From Lindgomyces ingoldianus (lineage: Eukaryota; Ascomycota; Dothideomycetes; Pleosporales; Lindgomycetaceae): a stretch of 64,000 bases of DNA. Below the pieces are notes generated by a model, which had not been told where the DNA came from, ran no database searches, and saw only the letters and a list, made by a program, of their open reading frames with translations. The stretch spans positions 476,263-540,262 of the forward strand of contig NW_022985172.1 of the NCBI RefSeq assembly GCF_010093535.1, read 5' to 3'. A program made the position numbers and the translations under genes. Of this stretch, positions 1-11,930 are shown piece by piece. The first letter of the stretch is position 1. Each line of letters opens with the position of its first letter.

Positions 1-1250
1 TTATACGCAACTAGCTATTAACAAGCAGGACAACCTGCTTATAATAGCTCTCCTTGTTAATACTCTTCTACTCCTTTTTCTAGAACAGGCAAGGACCTTT
101 CTAGGACCTAGAGAAGCTGCTCTAGAACATTTAGCCTTATTTCCTACAAAGCTTCTCTACTATACAGGTCTTATTAAGCTCCTCTCTAGGCCTCCTTATT
201 ACCCACTTCTTCCTGTGCCTGCTGCTAGTGACCTATGTCTTATCACTCCATAGAATCATCTTCCACTGGCTAGGCTGCCAGTTAACATGATCCTGTGCCC
301 ACTAGTATTAAGCCTACTTATTAGCATTAGAGAGAGGAGGCTTAGCTAGAGCTACTTAGCGTAAATACTCTCTCTTGCAAAGAGCATAGCAAATAGTGTA
401 TTGTTACAATCCTTGCTTCGTGAAGCACTCGGGTCTGGTGATGTTCCTAGGTGGGAAGTAGGACGGATAGTAGGGGCCAATCCGGTAGGGTGTACAGTCC
501 TACGTACAGGCTATTGGGCTAATGGAGGGTGTTATAGGGAGACCGGATCGTGGTTTGCCCTTAATGCGGCAGTAGGGTGGCCGGGTCAAACGGTCCTTGC
601 GGACAGGGTTGGAGGTATATATGGTGCAAGATATACAGATAGTATTACAGCTCTTCGGAAAGCTGAATGCTACTCAGTCTATGTAAGAATAAACTAAACG
701 TTGAACACGCCTCCCAAAGGTTGTTCAATGTGGAAACTATATACATGTGTGGGGGACGCCAAGGCGAGCTGGACGAGCCCACACGAGCCTGCCAAGCAGG
801 GCTCGCTGAGCTCCCCTGGGCTCGTGGGATTCGCGTCCTATCTTCCTATTGGACGACGCATTCTTCCAAGGTCTCGGGTAGTCGTGCTACCTCCGCGTCC
901 TCCGCTTGGTCTGTAAGCGAGTCCTGCTCCAACCGTACCATATTGTGGAGCATCCTAGGTGGAGTTACGCTGGTCCAACCGTAGACCGTAACATGTATTT
1001 GCCAACGCTAAAGTGTGCAAATAGACTATTAGTAGGGTCTTAAAAGCTTATCTACTGTAAAGCTTGTAATTAAGTAACATATGCTATAAGCTTGTTAACT
1101 TAAGTATTGCTAAGCTCTAAGAGTTAACTAGATTGTTATTTTAGCGTAACGCGTTTACAGGCAATTGCGTAGGCAACCTGTCTATAAGTGACTTTAAGGA
1201 GGTCTGTAATAAACTGTTGTGTATGACTAGCTAGACGTAGGGTCTGCACT
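1..1250. repeat. Degenerate TA-rich repeat relic, probably RIP-decayed
   Basis: The stretch is rich in TA, CTA and TTA words and holds no gene I can support. The first 255 bases read open in one frame (from base 2, Leu-rich) but have no start and no family I recognise. Two foldback structures lie inside it: nested inverted repeats at 18-25/53-60 with 23-29/34-40, and a GC-richer hairpin around 772-831. The composition resembles the block at 44595-45620 and fits an old transposon altered by RIP. That origin is inferred: no transposase motif or terminal repeat pair can be read. Confidence 0.4.
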
Positions 1251-1644
1251 TGGAGGCGTTTGTCGCGAGAGAGGTATCAGTGGCGGGGGGTGGATGGTGG
1301 AGGCATCTTGATCATGTGGATAGAGAGCGCATTGTTGACTGAGAGACTCAGGTACGCGACTTTGCATACAAAATTATATAGTATTAGGTGTATTTTTGTC
1401 AATAGGGGAAGTTTGTATTCTCCGTCGCGCACCCCTGCAATGCACCGACCAGGTGCACCTTGCGCCACAGTAACCGTACCCTGGGAGCAAAAGGTCAGCC
1501 TTTTTGTTCGCTCTTGGGGATTGTACTGCTTATAATAAGGACAGTCCTTTCGTGCTTCCGTTCGACTCAACTCAGCATCGAATTAACCTTCCGTCATTTA
1601 GCCTTCGTCTTTAGCTCGTTCCCAAAGCCCCACTCGTGGCGACC

Positions 1645-2183
1645 ATGCCTGCCGTGTGGACTAATAGTACCTCAACGCCACCCATTGGATCGATAGCCAA
1701 TCAAGATCAAGGCTCGTTTCAGTCAATCTTCTTCAACATACTCTCCATATCGTTCGCCGCTGCGTCGGTGGTGATTGCATATCTCCATCTTCGAGCAGCA
1801 CGTCAAGAACAAATAAGACAACATGATCCAGTGAATGAAGATGCCTCGGAGCACACAGACAGTGCTCGAAGAATCGGAGGGCAAGGTATGTTTTCAGTTT
1901 GAAAAAACAATAAGAAGAATATAACTTAAAAGCGTGCAGAACATCGTTTAGAAGTCCAGTCGGAGGATATAGAGACAGGAAGCATGTCCTCTATTGCAGT
2001 CGATGAGATATTTGGGACAGAGGTGAGTTTGTTGTGGGATAAAACCAAGGAACCGATGTATGTTTACTGAGTGTGCCGAGGATATCCAGGTAATGGGACA
2101 ATGCGGCGTTATTGATATATGCTATGCCTGTCGGACTCGGTCAGAAGGCGGTCTACGTTGCACAGGTGACATGGGCAAGGTTT
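1645..2183 (+). CDS. Small single-helix membrane protein, hypothetical
   Basis: Start ATG at 1645 sits in a good context (ACCATGC). Proposed exons are 1645-1885, 1940-2022 and 2090-2183, joined in phase across a GTATGT..GCAG intron and a GTGAGT..CCAG intron, giving about 138 aa. If the second intron is retained, the frame ends at a TGA near 2068 instead. The N-terminal 25 residues are Ser/Thr/Asn-rich with an N-glycosylation-type NST. Residues about 28-50 form one hydrophobic helix (Phe/Ile/Ala-rich), followed by a basic RAARQEQ stretch and an acidic tail (residues 60-108), so a small type III or tail-in membrane protein is likely. The family is not recognised. A broken paralogue begins at 2592. 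The third exon is the least certain part. Confidence 0.45.
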
Positions 2184-2591
2184 GATATAACAGGACTTAC
2201 ATTCTGCATGCTCCCGAATCGCCTTCTTCCTGTTCAGAATTGGCGAATGAGGCCTCTTCGATACTACCAAACCGTCTAACACGGTTCGTCAACCTTATGT
2301 CGTACAGCACCAACGGGCGTGAACAGTCGGAAATATGTTAGAGGAATTGGACATTTTCAACTAATGCTTCTTGAAATTATAGTCGAATGGAAGTTTGGGG
2401 GCAACGCGCCCTTCTTTTTCAACCGTCGTGTGCCCCAGTCTCTGCCTCTACCGCTCATGAGATGTCAGTCTAATTAAGTGAAATCCGAAGAGACCGACCC
2501 TCAATAGCAAAACAGACTCTTCTTAGGCCTTTTACTAGCTGTGTTCCTTTTGAGCCGAAAATTCCAAGGTATTTGGAACCAACCTTGCACG
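2184..2591. other. Intergenic, nothing recognised
   Basis: The spacer between the small membrane protein gene and its decayed copy has no open frame of note and no recognisable repeat. Confidence 0.5.
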
Positions 2592-2790
2592 ATGCTGGCA
2601 TCTCCATCATTTATCAATACAGCCAATCCTCTACCTCAGGTCCCCTAATCAAGATCTAGTCCCAGCGAACCCAGGATACAAAGCATCCTCTTCAACACAA
2701 TCTTGATCGCCCTCGCCACGGCATCGCTGATGGTCGCTTTCCTCTCCTTCAGATATTAGCAAATAGGAGCTGCTCATAACCCTCTTGGTG
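2592..2790 (+). pseudogene. Decayed tandem paralogue of the small membrane protein
   Basis: Translation from the ATG at 2592 stays in one frame and mirrors the gene at 1645. It has a Ser/Pro/Asn-rich N-terminus, then IQSILFNTILIALATASL, which matches FQSIFFNILSISFAAASV of the first copy, then a short basic segment. Two stops break it: TAA after about 18 codons and TAG just after the hydrophobic helix, at the position of the first copy's Arg-Ala-Ala. An acidic stretch around 2976-3065 may be the remains of the second exon. The alignment is by eye and short, but order, spacing and frame all agree, so local duplication followed by decay is the simplest reading. Confidence 0.5.
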
Positions 2791-3526
2791 ATGTGTTTCA
2801 CTGTCTAGTATACTTCCGTATATTGATGGGACGCTATGTAGAAAGATAGAGTAACATTGCTGAGAATCACGTAGCGAATGTTGTCGACTACCTACGAAAA
2901 CCGGTTCTCAGACAAAGAGATGTTGGTGGTGCAGTTAGCATGGTGCAGTGCACGGAGATCCATGAGAGGACAACGGGGTCATCGAGCTGCAAACCGTGAC
3001 GAACAATGAGCGAGATTATTGCCTGGATACGCCCATTGATGAAGAGGATGAAGGAAAGGAGCGTGCAGGAAGGAGCTGATAGCTACTCGGTAGATCTATG
3101 TAACTGAACGAAGCCAGAAGAAGGTAATTCGCCTAGCACTGTATTCCTGGGTCTGATCTCCTTATCCATGTTCTAATTTGTGATAGTAATGATCCTTACG
3201 GGTGGCCTTGGCTAATCCGGCGCTACCCCTCAGCCTTCCATGATTTCTGTAGATAAGGCAGGAGACGAAGTTTCCAGGCTTGCAATTCGTGGAAAGATAT
3301 TCAAAGCTGACAAATGGGCAATGAGACAATTAGGAGAACTGAGATTGTAGACGAAACGGAATGTTATTGTCTCTGGACATAAGAATTCAAGTCCTTGGCT
3401 GCGTTGCCACTGGATATTTTTGCTCAAAAAATGAAGTCCTTCCATGGCGCGATTGAAGCCCGTACTCGTTGGTATTTCATTTTTTTATGAGATCGTGTTC
3501 TTTGCGTCTGTCAATTCTCGTGCACC
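2791..3526. other. Intergenic, possible exon remnant only
   Basis: No gene can be supported. An acidic reading frame around 2976-3065 could be the tail of the decayed paralogue at 2592. The rest shows nothing recognisable. Confidence 0.4.
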
Positions 3527-5250
3527 ATGCAACGTACCTTGGGAGACAACACGCTTCATTTATCTAACTCGACACAAGGAGAAAACAGCCCTGATTCATC
3601 TCTGGATCGCAACATCGACGTACTCGTCATTAGCGTTGGATTGGCAGGCTGATATTTGCTCCACACTCTTCGAAGCGCGTGCTTCGGCGTCAGAGTTGTA
3701 GAAACAGGTTCTGATCTCGGCAACATTTGGCATTAGAACTGTTACCCTGGCGCGAGGATGGATTCGCAATGGCGCATTTACGCATTGTGCCTGTCCGACG
3801 TATATGAAGACTGGACCTGGGGTGAGCATTATCCTGGCTATGAAGAGCTACAAGGATACTGTGGAAATATTGATGAGAAGCTGAATCTGAAGAAGGACAT
3901 CAAGTTCTACAAGAAGTTAGTCAGCGCTGATTGGGATGAGTTAGAAAGGGGTAGAACGTACGATGTAACATTGGTTATTTAGTACAGGCCAGATTCCTTG
4001 TGGCAGTTATCGGATTGGGGCGAAACAATATTTTCCTCCGTGGAAGGACTTGGACAGCTTCAAAGGGACAATTCGCCATTCCAGCTCCTAGCCGAAGGAG
4101 GGCATTGACGTGCGCAGGAAGAGAATGGCCGTGGTTGGGAAGGGGCCACGGGGATATAAATCACACAAGAGTGTTCGAGAGAGGTGGGCGAGTACGGATC
4201 TCTGGTTGTGCCCCAGTGAACACACAATCTATGCCACCTGATAGGGAAGAAGAAGATCACGAATGAGGAGGGTGAGAAGATGAAGAGAGACTTTCGGGAG
4301 ACTTTCGAAGAGACTTACCCATGAAGCTAGCTTCATGTACAGTTCGAAAAAGGAGCTGAATATGTTTGAGCACTTAAAAGAGAAGAGGGAGTAGTTTTTT
4401 GAGGAGCTGTGGGAGTTGGTGAGTTAAGAGTTCCTTCCATTTCGAGGTGCGCCTGCCCCAGTCAAATAGTCACAAAGTGAATGCAGCAGGGTGCCTTACG
4501 ATTCCTCGCTAACTCACACGGCGACATGATGGTCGACGGGAAAGCAAATGAGGGGGCATACAACTTCAGGGTGAGGAAGGCCCGGGCCAGTATCCATGAT
4601 CTGAGGAAGCGAGATGCAGTTGCGCCAGTGAAACTGCCTCACCTCTTTGGGCGAAAAGAGTGTCCGTAGAATAAGGCTTTACGAGTAGTTCGACAAACCG
4701 AATATCGGCGTCATTGATATCAAAGTCAACCTCATAGACGCTGTCGTGCCTGAGGGCATCCAAACGCCCAACGACATGGTGTACAGGTCTGATAGCATCA
4801 CGCCTGTTACTGGATTCGATAGCATCACCGGTGGCTTGAATTATATTGACATCAGAGGTACCAAGGGGGAGCTCCTCAGAGGGAGAAATGAGATAGGGGC
4901 ATCTGGACCTAGCTCGGGATGGCCACATCATCGTTTCCAAACTTCTTCTTTCTGTGTGGTCCCCGGGGGATGACGTTCCCTCTTGAATGGCCCAAACTGC
5001 GTCGATCCCCAAGCCGACTGGCTGCTGGAGGTGTTACAATTCATGAAAAGTGAAAGAAAGGAGAAGCTTGATGTTACGACGGCGGCAGAGTTGGAGTGGA
5101 GACAGCTGGTGCATGATTTCAGTGCTTAGACGCTTCGTCACCATACCAACAGCTGGCATAATATTCCCGGAAAACCCGGGGCCTTTCGGATTGTTTGTGC
5201 AGGATAAGGGAGGACCGGGAGAAAGGCATGATTGGGTTGAGGTGAGCTAA
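3527..5250 (+). pseudogene. Baeyer-Villiger-type flavin monooxygenase, broken
   Basis: Pieces of an FAD/NADPH monooxygenase lie in order along the whole stretch, in shifting frames. From ATG 3527 the frame reads about 150 codons: an FAD-binding Rossmann segment (DVLVISVGLAG), NCYPGARMDSQ, then VYEDWTWGEHYPGYEELQ, all diagnostic of cyclohexanone/Baeyer-Villiger-type monooxygenases. In-frame TGA and TAG codons interrupt it at about 3650 and 3752. Further frames give FLVAVIG, then YFPPWKDLDSFKGTIRHSS, an NADPH-binding GKGATG at about 4135, HLIGKKKITNEE, and past 4746 GFDSITGGLNYIDIRG and WLLEVLQFMKSE. Most stops stand where the family has Trp, Gln or Arg, so each is explained by one C-to-T or G-to-A change. 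Frameshifts are also present near 4020 and 4135. It would have oxygenated ketones or related compounds. It is not functional as read. Confidence 0.8.
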
Positions 5251-6902
5251 GTTAGGATGACGCCGCACGCATACATAGGCGCTTGGAGGCCATGAAATGT
5301 TAAACGTGATTTTTTTCTCCCTTTTTGATCCCACCGCCTATTGCTGTGCCAGAAATTCTGAGACTGAGCAAACAGGTGATGTTGCATCGGCCAGACTAGA
5401 TAAGGCCAGTCTGCCGAATGAGTCTCGCCAGGGGCACGCTGAGAGAAACCTTGCGTGCGAAATGCGTAGCAACTGAGGCCCTGAGGCCCGAAAGGTCGTA
5501 CGAATCCACATATGACGCGAACCGCCTAGGTCGATCGGATAGGAGAGTGAGAGTTGATTGCCTAGAAGGTGCTAATAGACAGAGAGGAAAGATTGTGGTC
5601 CGATAATGCTACACAGTAGATCTTCGAGACTTGTAACATGGAACATGGCCCAAGTTGCCGACATGTGGAGCACGGAAATGCGGGAGCCGCTCGTGCCACT
5701 CACCGAAGGCGCTAACATGTGCAGTTCTGTTAATAGTTCGCTTCACATCGTGAGATGCGCGCTGAGCCTCGCCGCTGTTGACGCCGAGCCTCGCCGTAGT
5801 TGGAGCTGGCGAAGTCAAAGAGAGAAGTTTACCGGTGAGGTTGGCGACGTGCGGGTCCCGAGATGAGGATGGCGACGGATGGTAATAGGGCCTTTACTTG
5901 ATGAGACGAGCAATCTCTCCAGATACCCATGATGGCCCTGAAGCGGACAGAGAAGAGGAACAGGCTAGCGGGCTGCCGTTCTCAGGCTGGTGAGGCTTAA
6001 CCCCAAACCTGGTGGAGCCAGCCCGCAGCCAATTGGCGCAGTGGGGTCGCTTCTCAAACGCGGAGGTTTTCTGGGCACGGAACTCGGGCAGCCGCCGTTG
6101 AGCGCAGGGCAAGTGCAGGCCAGGAGCGACTGACCACCAGGGCCGGGTCGCGGCTGCCAAAAGGAGCTCGCTCACTCTGCAATCCTTTTCACCAGTCGTG
6201 CCTCCTGTGCGGCGACCAAGAACACGTAGACGCCGTGACTTGGACATTCTCTTCTCGTCTCTCTCTTGCGCATCGCCCGCTATTCGTGCTGCGCGCCGTT
6301 TGCGATACCCCTCGCCCTGCAGCCTCACCCTGCAGCCTCGCGCCCCTCGCTCTTTCTACTCTGCGCAGTCCAACCGTCCAGGCAAAGCAGTCGCTGTTCA
6401 CCGCGACTCCCACAACAGGAACGACAACAACATCAATTCCTGTCAATTGTCCCAATTCAAATACACCGCCCGTCGCTCTCGGTCTTATATCTGATCCCCT
6501 CCTCATGCCCATTTGCGCATTGTGTGCATCAGACAAGCCGTGCCCCAGCAGCCCACCCGCATCATGCGCACTGCGTAGCATTCCGGACCCCGACGTAAAC
6601 GGACACGCTTCACACACTCCCTCGCCCTGACCTGCCCTGCCTTTAGCCTCTTCGCTCCGCCTCCACCTCAACACCACGCCCCTGTCGCTCTTTTGACTCT
6701 CTCCCGCTAGTGGTGTACAGCGGGACTGTCACCATCTCTCCACCAAATAACACTGCCATTGCGCCCATTGCGCCCATTGCCAGCTGCTCTAGATGTCCTA
6801 GCGACGTCGCTCTAGTCACTCATTTGCAACAACAGCTGGGCTGGACGAGACGGTTGCCGTTGAGCGGATACCCTACCTAATAATACCCAACAAAAACTCG
6901 CC
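5251..6902. promoter_or_regulatory. Upstream region and probable long leader of the KCH gene
   Basis: No coding gene is supported between the monooxygenase relic and the ATG at 6903. From about 6190 the plus strand is C/T-rich with many CCTC and CCCAC runs, typical of fungal promoters and 5' leaders. It carries a short imperfect tandem repeat (CATTGCGCC units) near 6755-6780. Open frames here on both strands are compositional and lack domain signals. Confidence 0.4.
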
Positions 6903-9060
6903 ATGGGGTGCTGCGGTGATCGCGAGAAGGGACTCACTGTCACCGAAGAGCAGAAGTGGGACTACATTGTACGTGCAGGAAGCTGGGTACCACGGAACAG
7001 CTGCTGACCCTTCACAGACACTCTCTGATTTCAAGTCCACCTCTTGCCTTGCCCCATTATCCTACGGCTGGCTATGGATTCTTGTCCTCGTCTCCATCGC
7101 CGTTTATGTTGCTGATGCGTTCACTGCCATCAGTCTCCTCGCCTTCAACAAGTGGTCAAGTCAGGTCAAGCCCAAAATCGAATTCGACATCGCCAAGTGG
7201 ATCTTCGCCATATGCATTATCATCTCCTATGTTTTCCTAGCATACCGATGGATGAGGGCAATCCGCGTCATGCGCTCTGGTGGTATCGTGGAAAGCTATC
7301 TGGAACCGCTCGCAGCCATCTACCAGTGCATGCGCATCACAAAGAGCGGCCAAGGATGGAGGAGATTCTTAGTCTTCACCGAGTTGACGAGGAGTAAGAA
7401 GGGCGTTGACTATATTGCCCTATTCGTCTACTTCCAATTCAAAGGTATTGATCCGCACCACCAACGAATTCCTGCAGGCCGACTAACGAATACAGGTGCT
7501 CTGATCATTGTTGTTGCCCAAGGCCCTCGCATCGTCATCAACGCCTTCACTCTCTGGGCCGTCATGGAAGCCCAGATCATCCCCACCGGCGATCACGCAG
7601 CTCCCAAGGACCGATCGCCTGTGGCTCAATTTTTCATTAATATCGAAAACATGGCTGCTACTGGAAACAAACAAGAAACAATCATCTACTTCACCATGTT
7701 GTTTTCTTTGGTCATTTGGGTCATAGCAGCACTCTCTTTACTCTTCTCCGTCATTTTCTACATCTTCTTTTTGTGGCATATCATTCCAAGTTCAGATGGA
7801 CGCCTATCCAAGTATTGCCGCAGGAAAATTGAGGGCCGACTGGAGAGAATCGTGAGCAAGAAAGTCAGGAAGGCACTAGAAAAGCAAGACCTTAAACGCA
7901 GGAAGGAAGAGCAAAAGTCCACAAAGAAAGGAGATGCTCCCTCGCAACGAGTGCCGACATTACCAAAGGTTGGAGGACCAGACGATGACACCTCTTCGGT
8001 ATTCTCGATGGCGAGATCTGACACTCTGAGTACAACTACAACACTACCCTCCTACTCTTCGAACGGACCTTCTCGGATGAACACTACCAGCACCACAAGG
8101 ACAGGTGGAATGAAACAGCCTTCTTTGCCGTCTTTGTTTGAACGACCGGCGCCATCCCGGACAAACACTGAGGCTTCTGCCTATTCAAATGCGAGCTACA
8201 GCTCCAATGCCCCGCTCCTAGGCCAGCCGGGGAGCATGGGTCTGTCCTCACCAATACCGCCGATGCCACCCGTCGATCGGAATGCTGATTACTTCAACCC
8301 ACATGGAAACCGACCGGTACCCCAAGGTCTACCATCGCGGCCGTACTCTCCAATGTCTCAAGGTCGAGCATCCCCCCGACCACCTCGAAGCCCCCTTCCC
8401 CCAGTTAACACTGATTACTACGAGGGTCGTGTGTCTCCTTCTCCCCAGCTGATTTCCCCTCTGCCGAGTGATCCCCGTGGTCCGCCACCATCTCGTGGGA
8501 ACACAAGCTTTAGCCCCAACGGCCGAATGCCCGGCCCTGGCAGGAATTTCGGCGCCCCGCGCAGTGACCGTACTTTCTCCCCATATGACAACCGAGGCCC
8601 AATCATAGGGCCGGCATACGAGATGTCACCTGTAGATATGACGCCTGTGGACAACAAAGTGCAGCATTCATACTCGGGCTCCAACGGCTCAGATGAATAC
8701 AGAGCTCCTCAACTACCGTCTGCGCTTCGTCCTGGATCTCCAGCACAGACTCAAGCAATGAACAACAATTTTGCTTCACCACCTCCCCCACGCTCTATCA
8801 CTGTACCACCAACGAATCCTCGTGCTGGACTGCCCGCTGCTTTACAGTCAGCCATTCAGCGCCGCGAGGCTTCTAACCCGCTACCAAACCGGAACATGAA
8901 CGGGTCTGTACCACAACAACGCAGTGCCACGGCACCCATTCAACAACCTGGATGGGGTCAAGGTCCAGCCCCAAGGTCCAACACCACTCGCCCTGGGCCA
9001 ACAAGCGGATATCCAGCCCACGGAATGGGGCAGCCAAGGGGCAGTGAGGATGGATGGTAG
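6903..9060 (+). CDS. kch1: KCH-family potassium transport protein (Kch1-like)
   Basis: A membrane protein of the fungal KCH family; in yeast, Kch1/Kch2 support low-affinity K+ uptake at the plasma membrane and Ca2+ signalling on pheromone stimulation. Exons are 6903-6968, 7018-7444 and 7496-9060 (685 aa). The first 22 codons begin MGCCGDREKG, a myristoylation and palmitoylation-type N-terminus, joined in phase to TLSDFKSTSCLAPLSYGWLW. The second intron (51 nt, CTAAC branch) is in frame and has no stop, so it can be missed. Hydrophobic helices lie at about residues 38-62, 76-96, 150-175 and 230-265. A basic coiled stretch follows (RKKVRKALEKQDLKRRKEE), and the C-terminal 400 residues are a long disordered Pro/Ser/Arg-rich tail with many likely phosphosites. 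Family assignment rests on the membrane part. Plasma-membrane location is inferred. Confidence 0.8.
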
Positions 9061-9540
9061 CACACATGAACTAATTTCAAAAGATGAATCTTTGGGGGTG
9101 AATGTGTAGCGGATGGATTTTCCTTTTTGTAATGACGACTTGATACCACGACGGGAGTTTTTTTTCTTTTCTTTTCCCAAGTTTCTTTACGGGGCATTAT
9201 GTATACATTCAGCATCATGATGCGCTTGCTTTCATGCGCACCTGCATCTCCCCGCTCCTCCGATCGTGTTGAATGGGAGATGGAAGTCTCGACATGAGTA
9301 TTGAGAGCCTTCCTTTCCATTAAGTTTATGAAATGACGTTGTTCGAGATACCCATGGGCCTCGGATGTCCAGTCGTTTCTGATGGCGTAGGGTTCGGGTG
9401 GTTGGATTTGTGGGGAATTTGCGCGTGTTCGGGGGCTCTAGATAGGAATTTGGGACGGATTGATGGTATGTGTGTATGAAAATGGATTTTGGCGAATTGA
9501 ATTCAGAGCGATGATGATGACTTACAATCTGGGCTGTGCT

Positions 9541-9621
9541 TCACTGCTTTGATCCCGCCAGTTTCGACATGATGCTCTTCCAAGCCACATCCCCACCATC
9601 CTCAAACGTCACAAACAAATC
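9541..9621 (-). other. Possible terminal exon of an unrecognised small gene
   Basis: On the minus strand a CTAGC-free but good acceptor (TTAGCAG) at 9622-9628 is followed by 26 codons and TGA. The peptide starts DLFVTFEDGGDVAWKS and ends in a Lys/Ser-rich tail. It looks protein-like, with balanced acidic, aromatic and small residues, and the stop is clean. I could not find a convincing upstream exon with an ATG in phase. It may be the end of a very short gene or chance. Confidence 0.2.
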
Positions 9622-11930
9622 CTGCTAATCTTGTGAGCTTGTGCTCCCAAATGTGGAAGTGAGACACCGGTGCAGGATCAGATCAGGTCGCCGCCTGTTT
9701 CGAAACAACGTTCCTTGGGCCACATCGTGCGGGGAGGGTGGAATGAGGTGCATGGCTTGGCGTTGATGCCATCGGTCCCATGTTAATTATATATTTCTTC
9801 GAGGGTTGGTGACAGTCTGTGTTGCGTAGGGAGAAAGTGTTGAAGCATGGCATGGGTTGGATGGGTGGGTGCGGACAAGTCGACTCTAGCCAAACTTGGC
9901 AAGCATGTGAGAAAGTAGTGGGGCTTAGGTGTTCAACTCGCGAGGGAACTCAAAAAGGGTGATTCCATACAAAAGCCAGGCGGAATTTGTAGACACAAGC
10001 TGGGACAATGCCTTCATCTCTCACCAGAAACATTAGGCATGAAGACTGAGGACCTGATGTTCCCTCAAACATTCTCTACAGGAAGGCCGTCGGAAATACA
10101 TAAACGAACTTCAACTAAGCAAACTTGAGCGTTTGGGCCATGATGAGGTCAAGTAATAGACGTGGCTAGAGAGAGCGGATTGAGTTGAGACACCGGATCT
10201 CAGAGTGCGTGAACGTTTTGAAACGCGGAGGTGGATGGATGGAATCCGTTAGCCCCACCCGTGCGAACCTGAACCATGCGTCTGTGCTTGCGATAGAAGG
10301 AACGACTGACGGAAAGGATGATACAATTGATTGAAATGGATTATTCAAGGCATTCCAGGTTGAAGGATAGCACGACAGTGTGAAGGCCTTTGTGATGTGG
10401 AGGAGACCTGAAGCTAAATGACCACTGGGAAGCGAGTGCTGGTCTTTCCATACGACGGATGCTACGATGCGATGAAGACAGCACGAGAAAGCAGAAACAT
10501 GACTGTGACTAAGGGAAGGAAAGAGAATGCAGAAATGTGACTGTGACTGAGGGACGAGAAACAGGTTGATTGTCAGCCGAAACACGGTCGTGGCAGACTA
10601 TCACGATTAATCGATTACATATCCTGTCTACTTTCAGGGTGGTTGTAAATGGGGTATAGATCCCAAACCTCAAACGCCAAGTCGTGTTGTGTGTGCTTCA
10701 AAGACGTTAACTGTACTACAACGATTAATATGACTCGGCGTGCATTTACAATTGTGATGTGTTCCTCGTTGATGTGTTCTAAAGATCAGATTCATCTTTC
10801 AAATCACAATCCCGTTGCATACAGCCTCATATTAATCAGCCTCATAGCAAACCTGGAGGCGAATAACCTTTCCTCGGACCGGACCGAACAGATCTCCCTT
10901 CTCGATTTGAGGTTTTGCGTGCTGATCCTTGGTCGACTGGGAAAAGACCATGTCATTGCTTCACGTTGATGAGTTGCGACAGCCAAAGACGTTCACCTGG
11001 GAATCTAGATTGGGTGGCGGTCATGCAGCTATAACGAACCACAGTGTGAGTTAAGAGAGCCGAATCGGGAATGATAAAAGGATTGAGTATGATTATGGTG
11101 ATGTCATTGAGATAAGAGGTATATCGATAAGAAATGAACCACACTCGTCGATAAGAACTTTTAGAAAACAGAGGGATGTTTTTGAAAGGATATTTTCGGT
11201 AGTGGGAGGGATCCCGGACACCGAGATCTGACAGCAGGAATCGCCGACGCAAGAACGGATAAATATGCTGTCTTCTAAGCTGACGTTTAGGAAGAGAGGA
11301 AAAAGCTAAAGATATATATATAAAGATTGAGTAACTTCTCAAAGGGCATAAAAACAAAGCAAGTCTAGACTTTGCGAGGAACGGAAACATAAAGATGTGT
11401 TTACATAATCTGATCGAGGTTCTTCTTGCTCAATAGATAAACATCTAGACCTCGAAAGAGTACAAACATACGGCAAAAAGCAAAAATTTTCTTTGGAAAG
11501 GCGCACCGAGACTTTCTTTCAACCTCCACATGACTGGTGGGCTCAACAAGGTGTCCACAATAACTCAAAGCGGAAACCCAACTTACCTCCGCATCCAACG
11601 ACAACAGTCCACGTCGCGACGCTGTCAGATTGTTAATCCCAACGAATTAACCTTCTCGCTCCGTGCCATGAGCTTGTTAGCCGTGCCACTCTTCGCCGCT
11701 CTTCATCTTCCCGTTCGTGATCCTGACTGGCTGTAAACACCTAAAAGCCGGATTGATGATCAGTCAACCAAGTCCGGTTTCCTTGCGCCCGGCAAGTGGT
11801 GACCACGTTGCGATTCAAAGAACACCTGCTTGTTCGGCTAGACGCACATCGTCTTGCATGTCTCCACTCACAGTGACAACAATCGAAGCAGATCCACAGC
11901 AGCCCTTTGACAAAGCAGGAAAAATGGCTC

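Noticed and set aside
3758..3982. A short intact-looking frame as a separate gene
   Set aside because: It is the continuation of the broken flavin monooxygenase frame that begins at 3527; the apparent start is an internal Met after a stop.
5894..6677. Overlapping Arg/Ser-rich frames on both strands before the KCH gene
   Set aside because: They follow the C/T-rich composition of the leader, overlap each other on opposite strands and have no domain.
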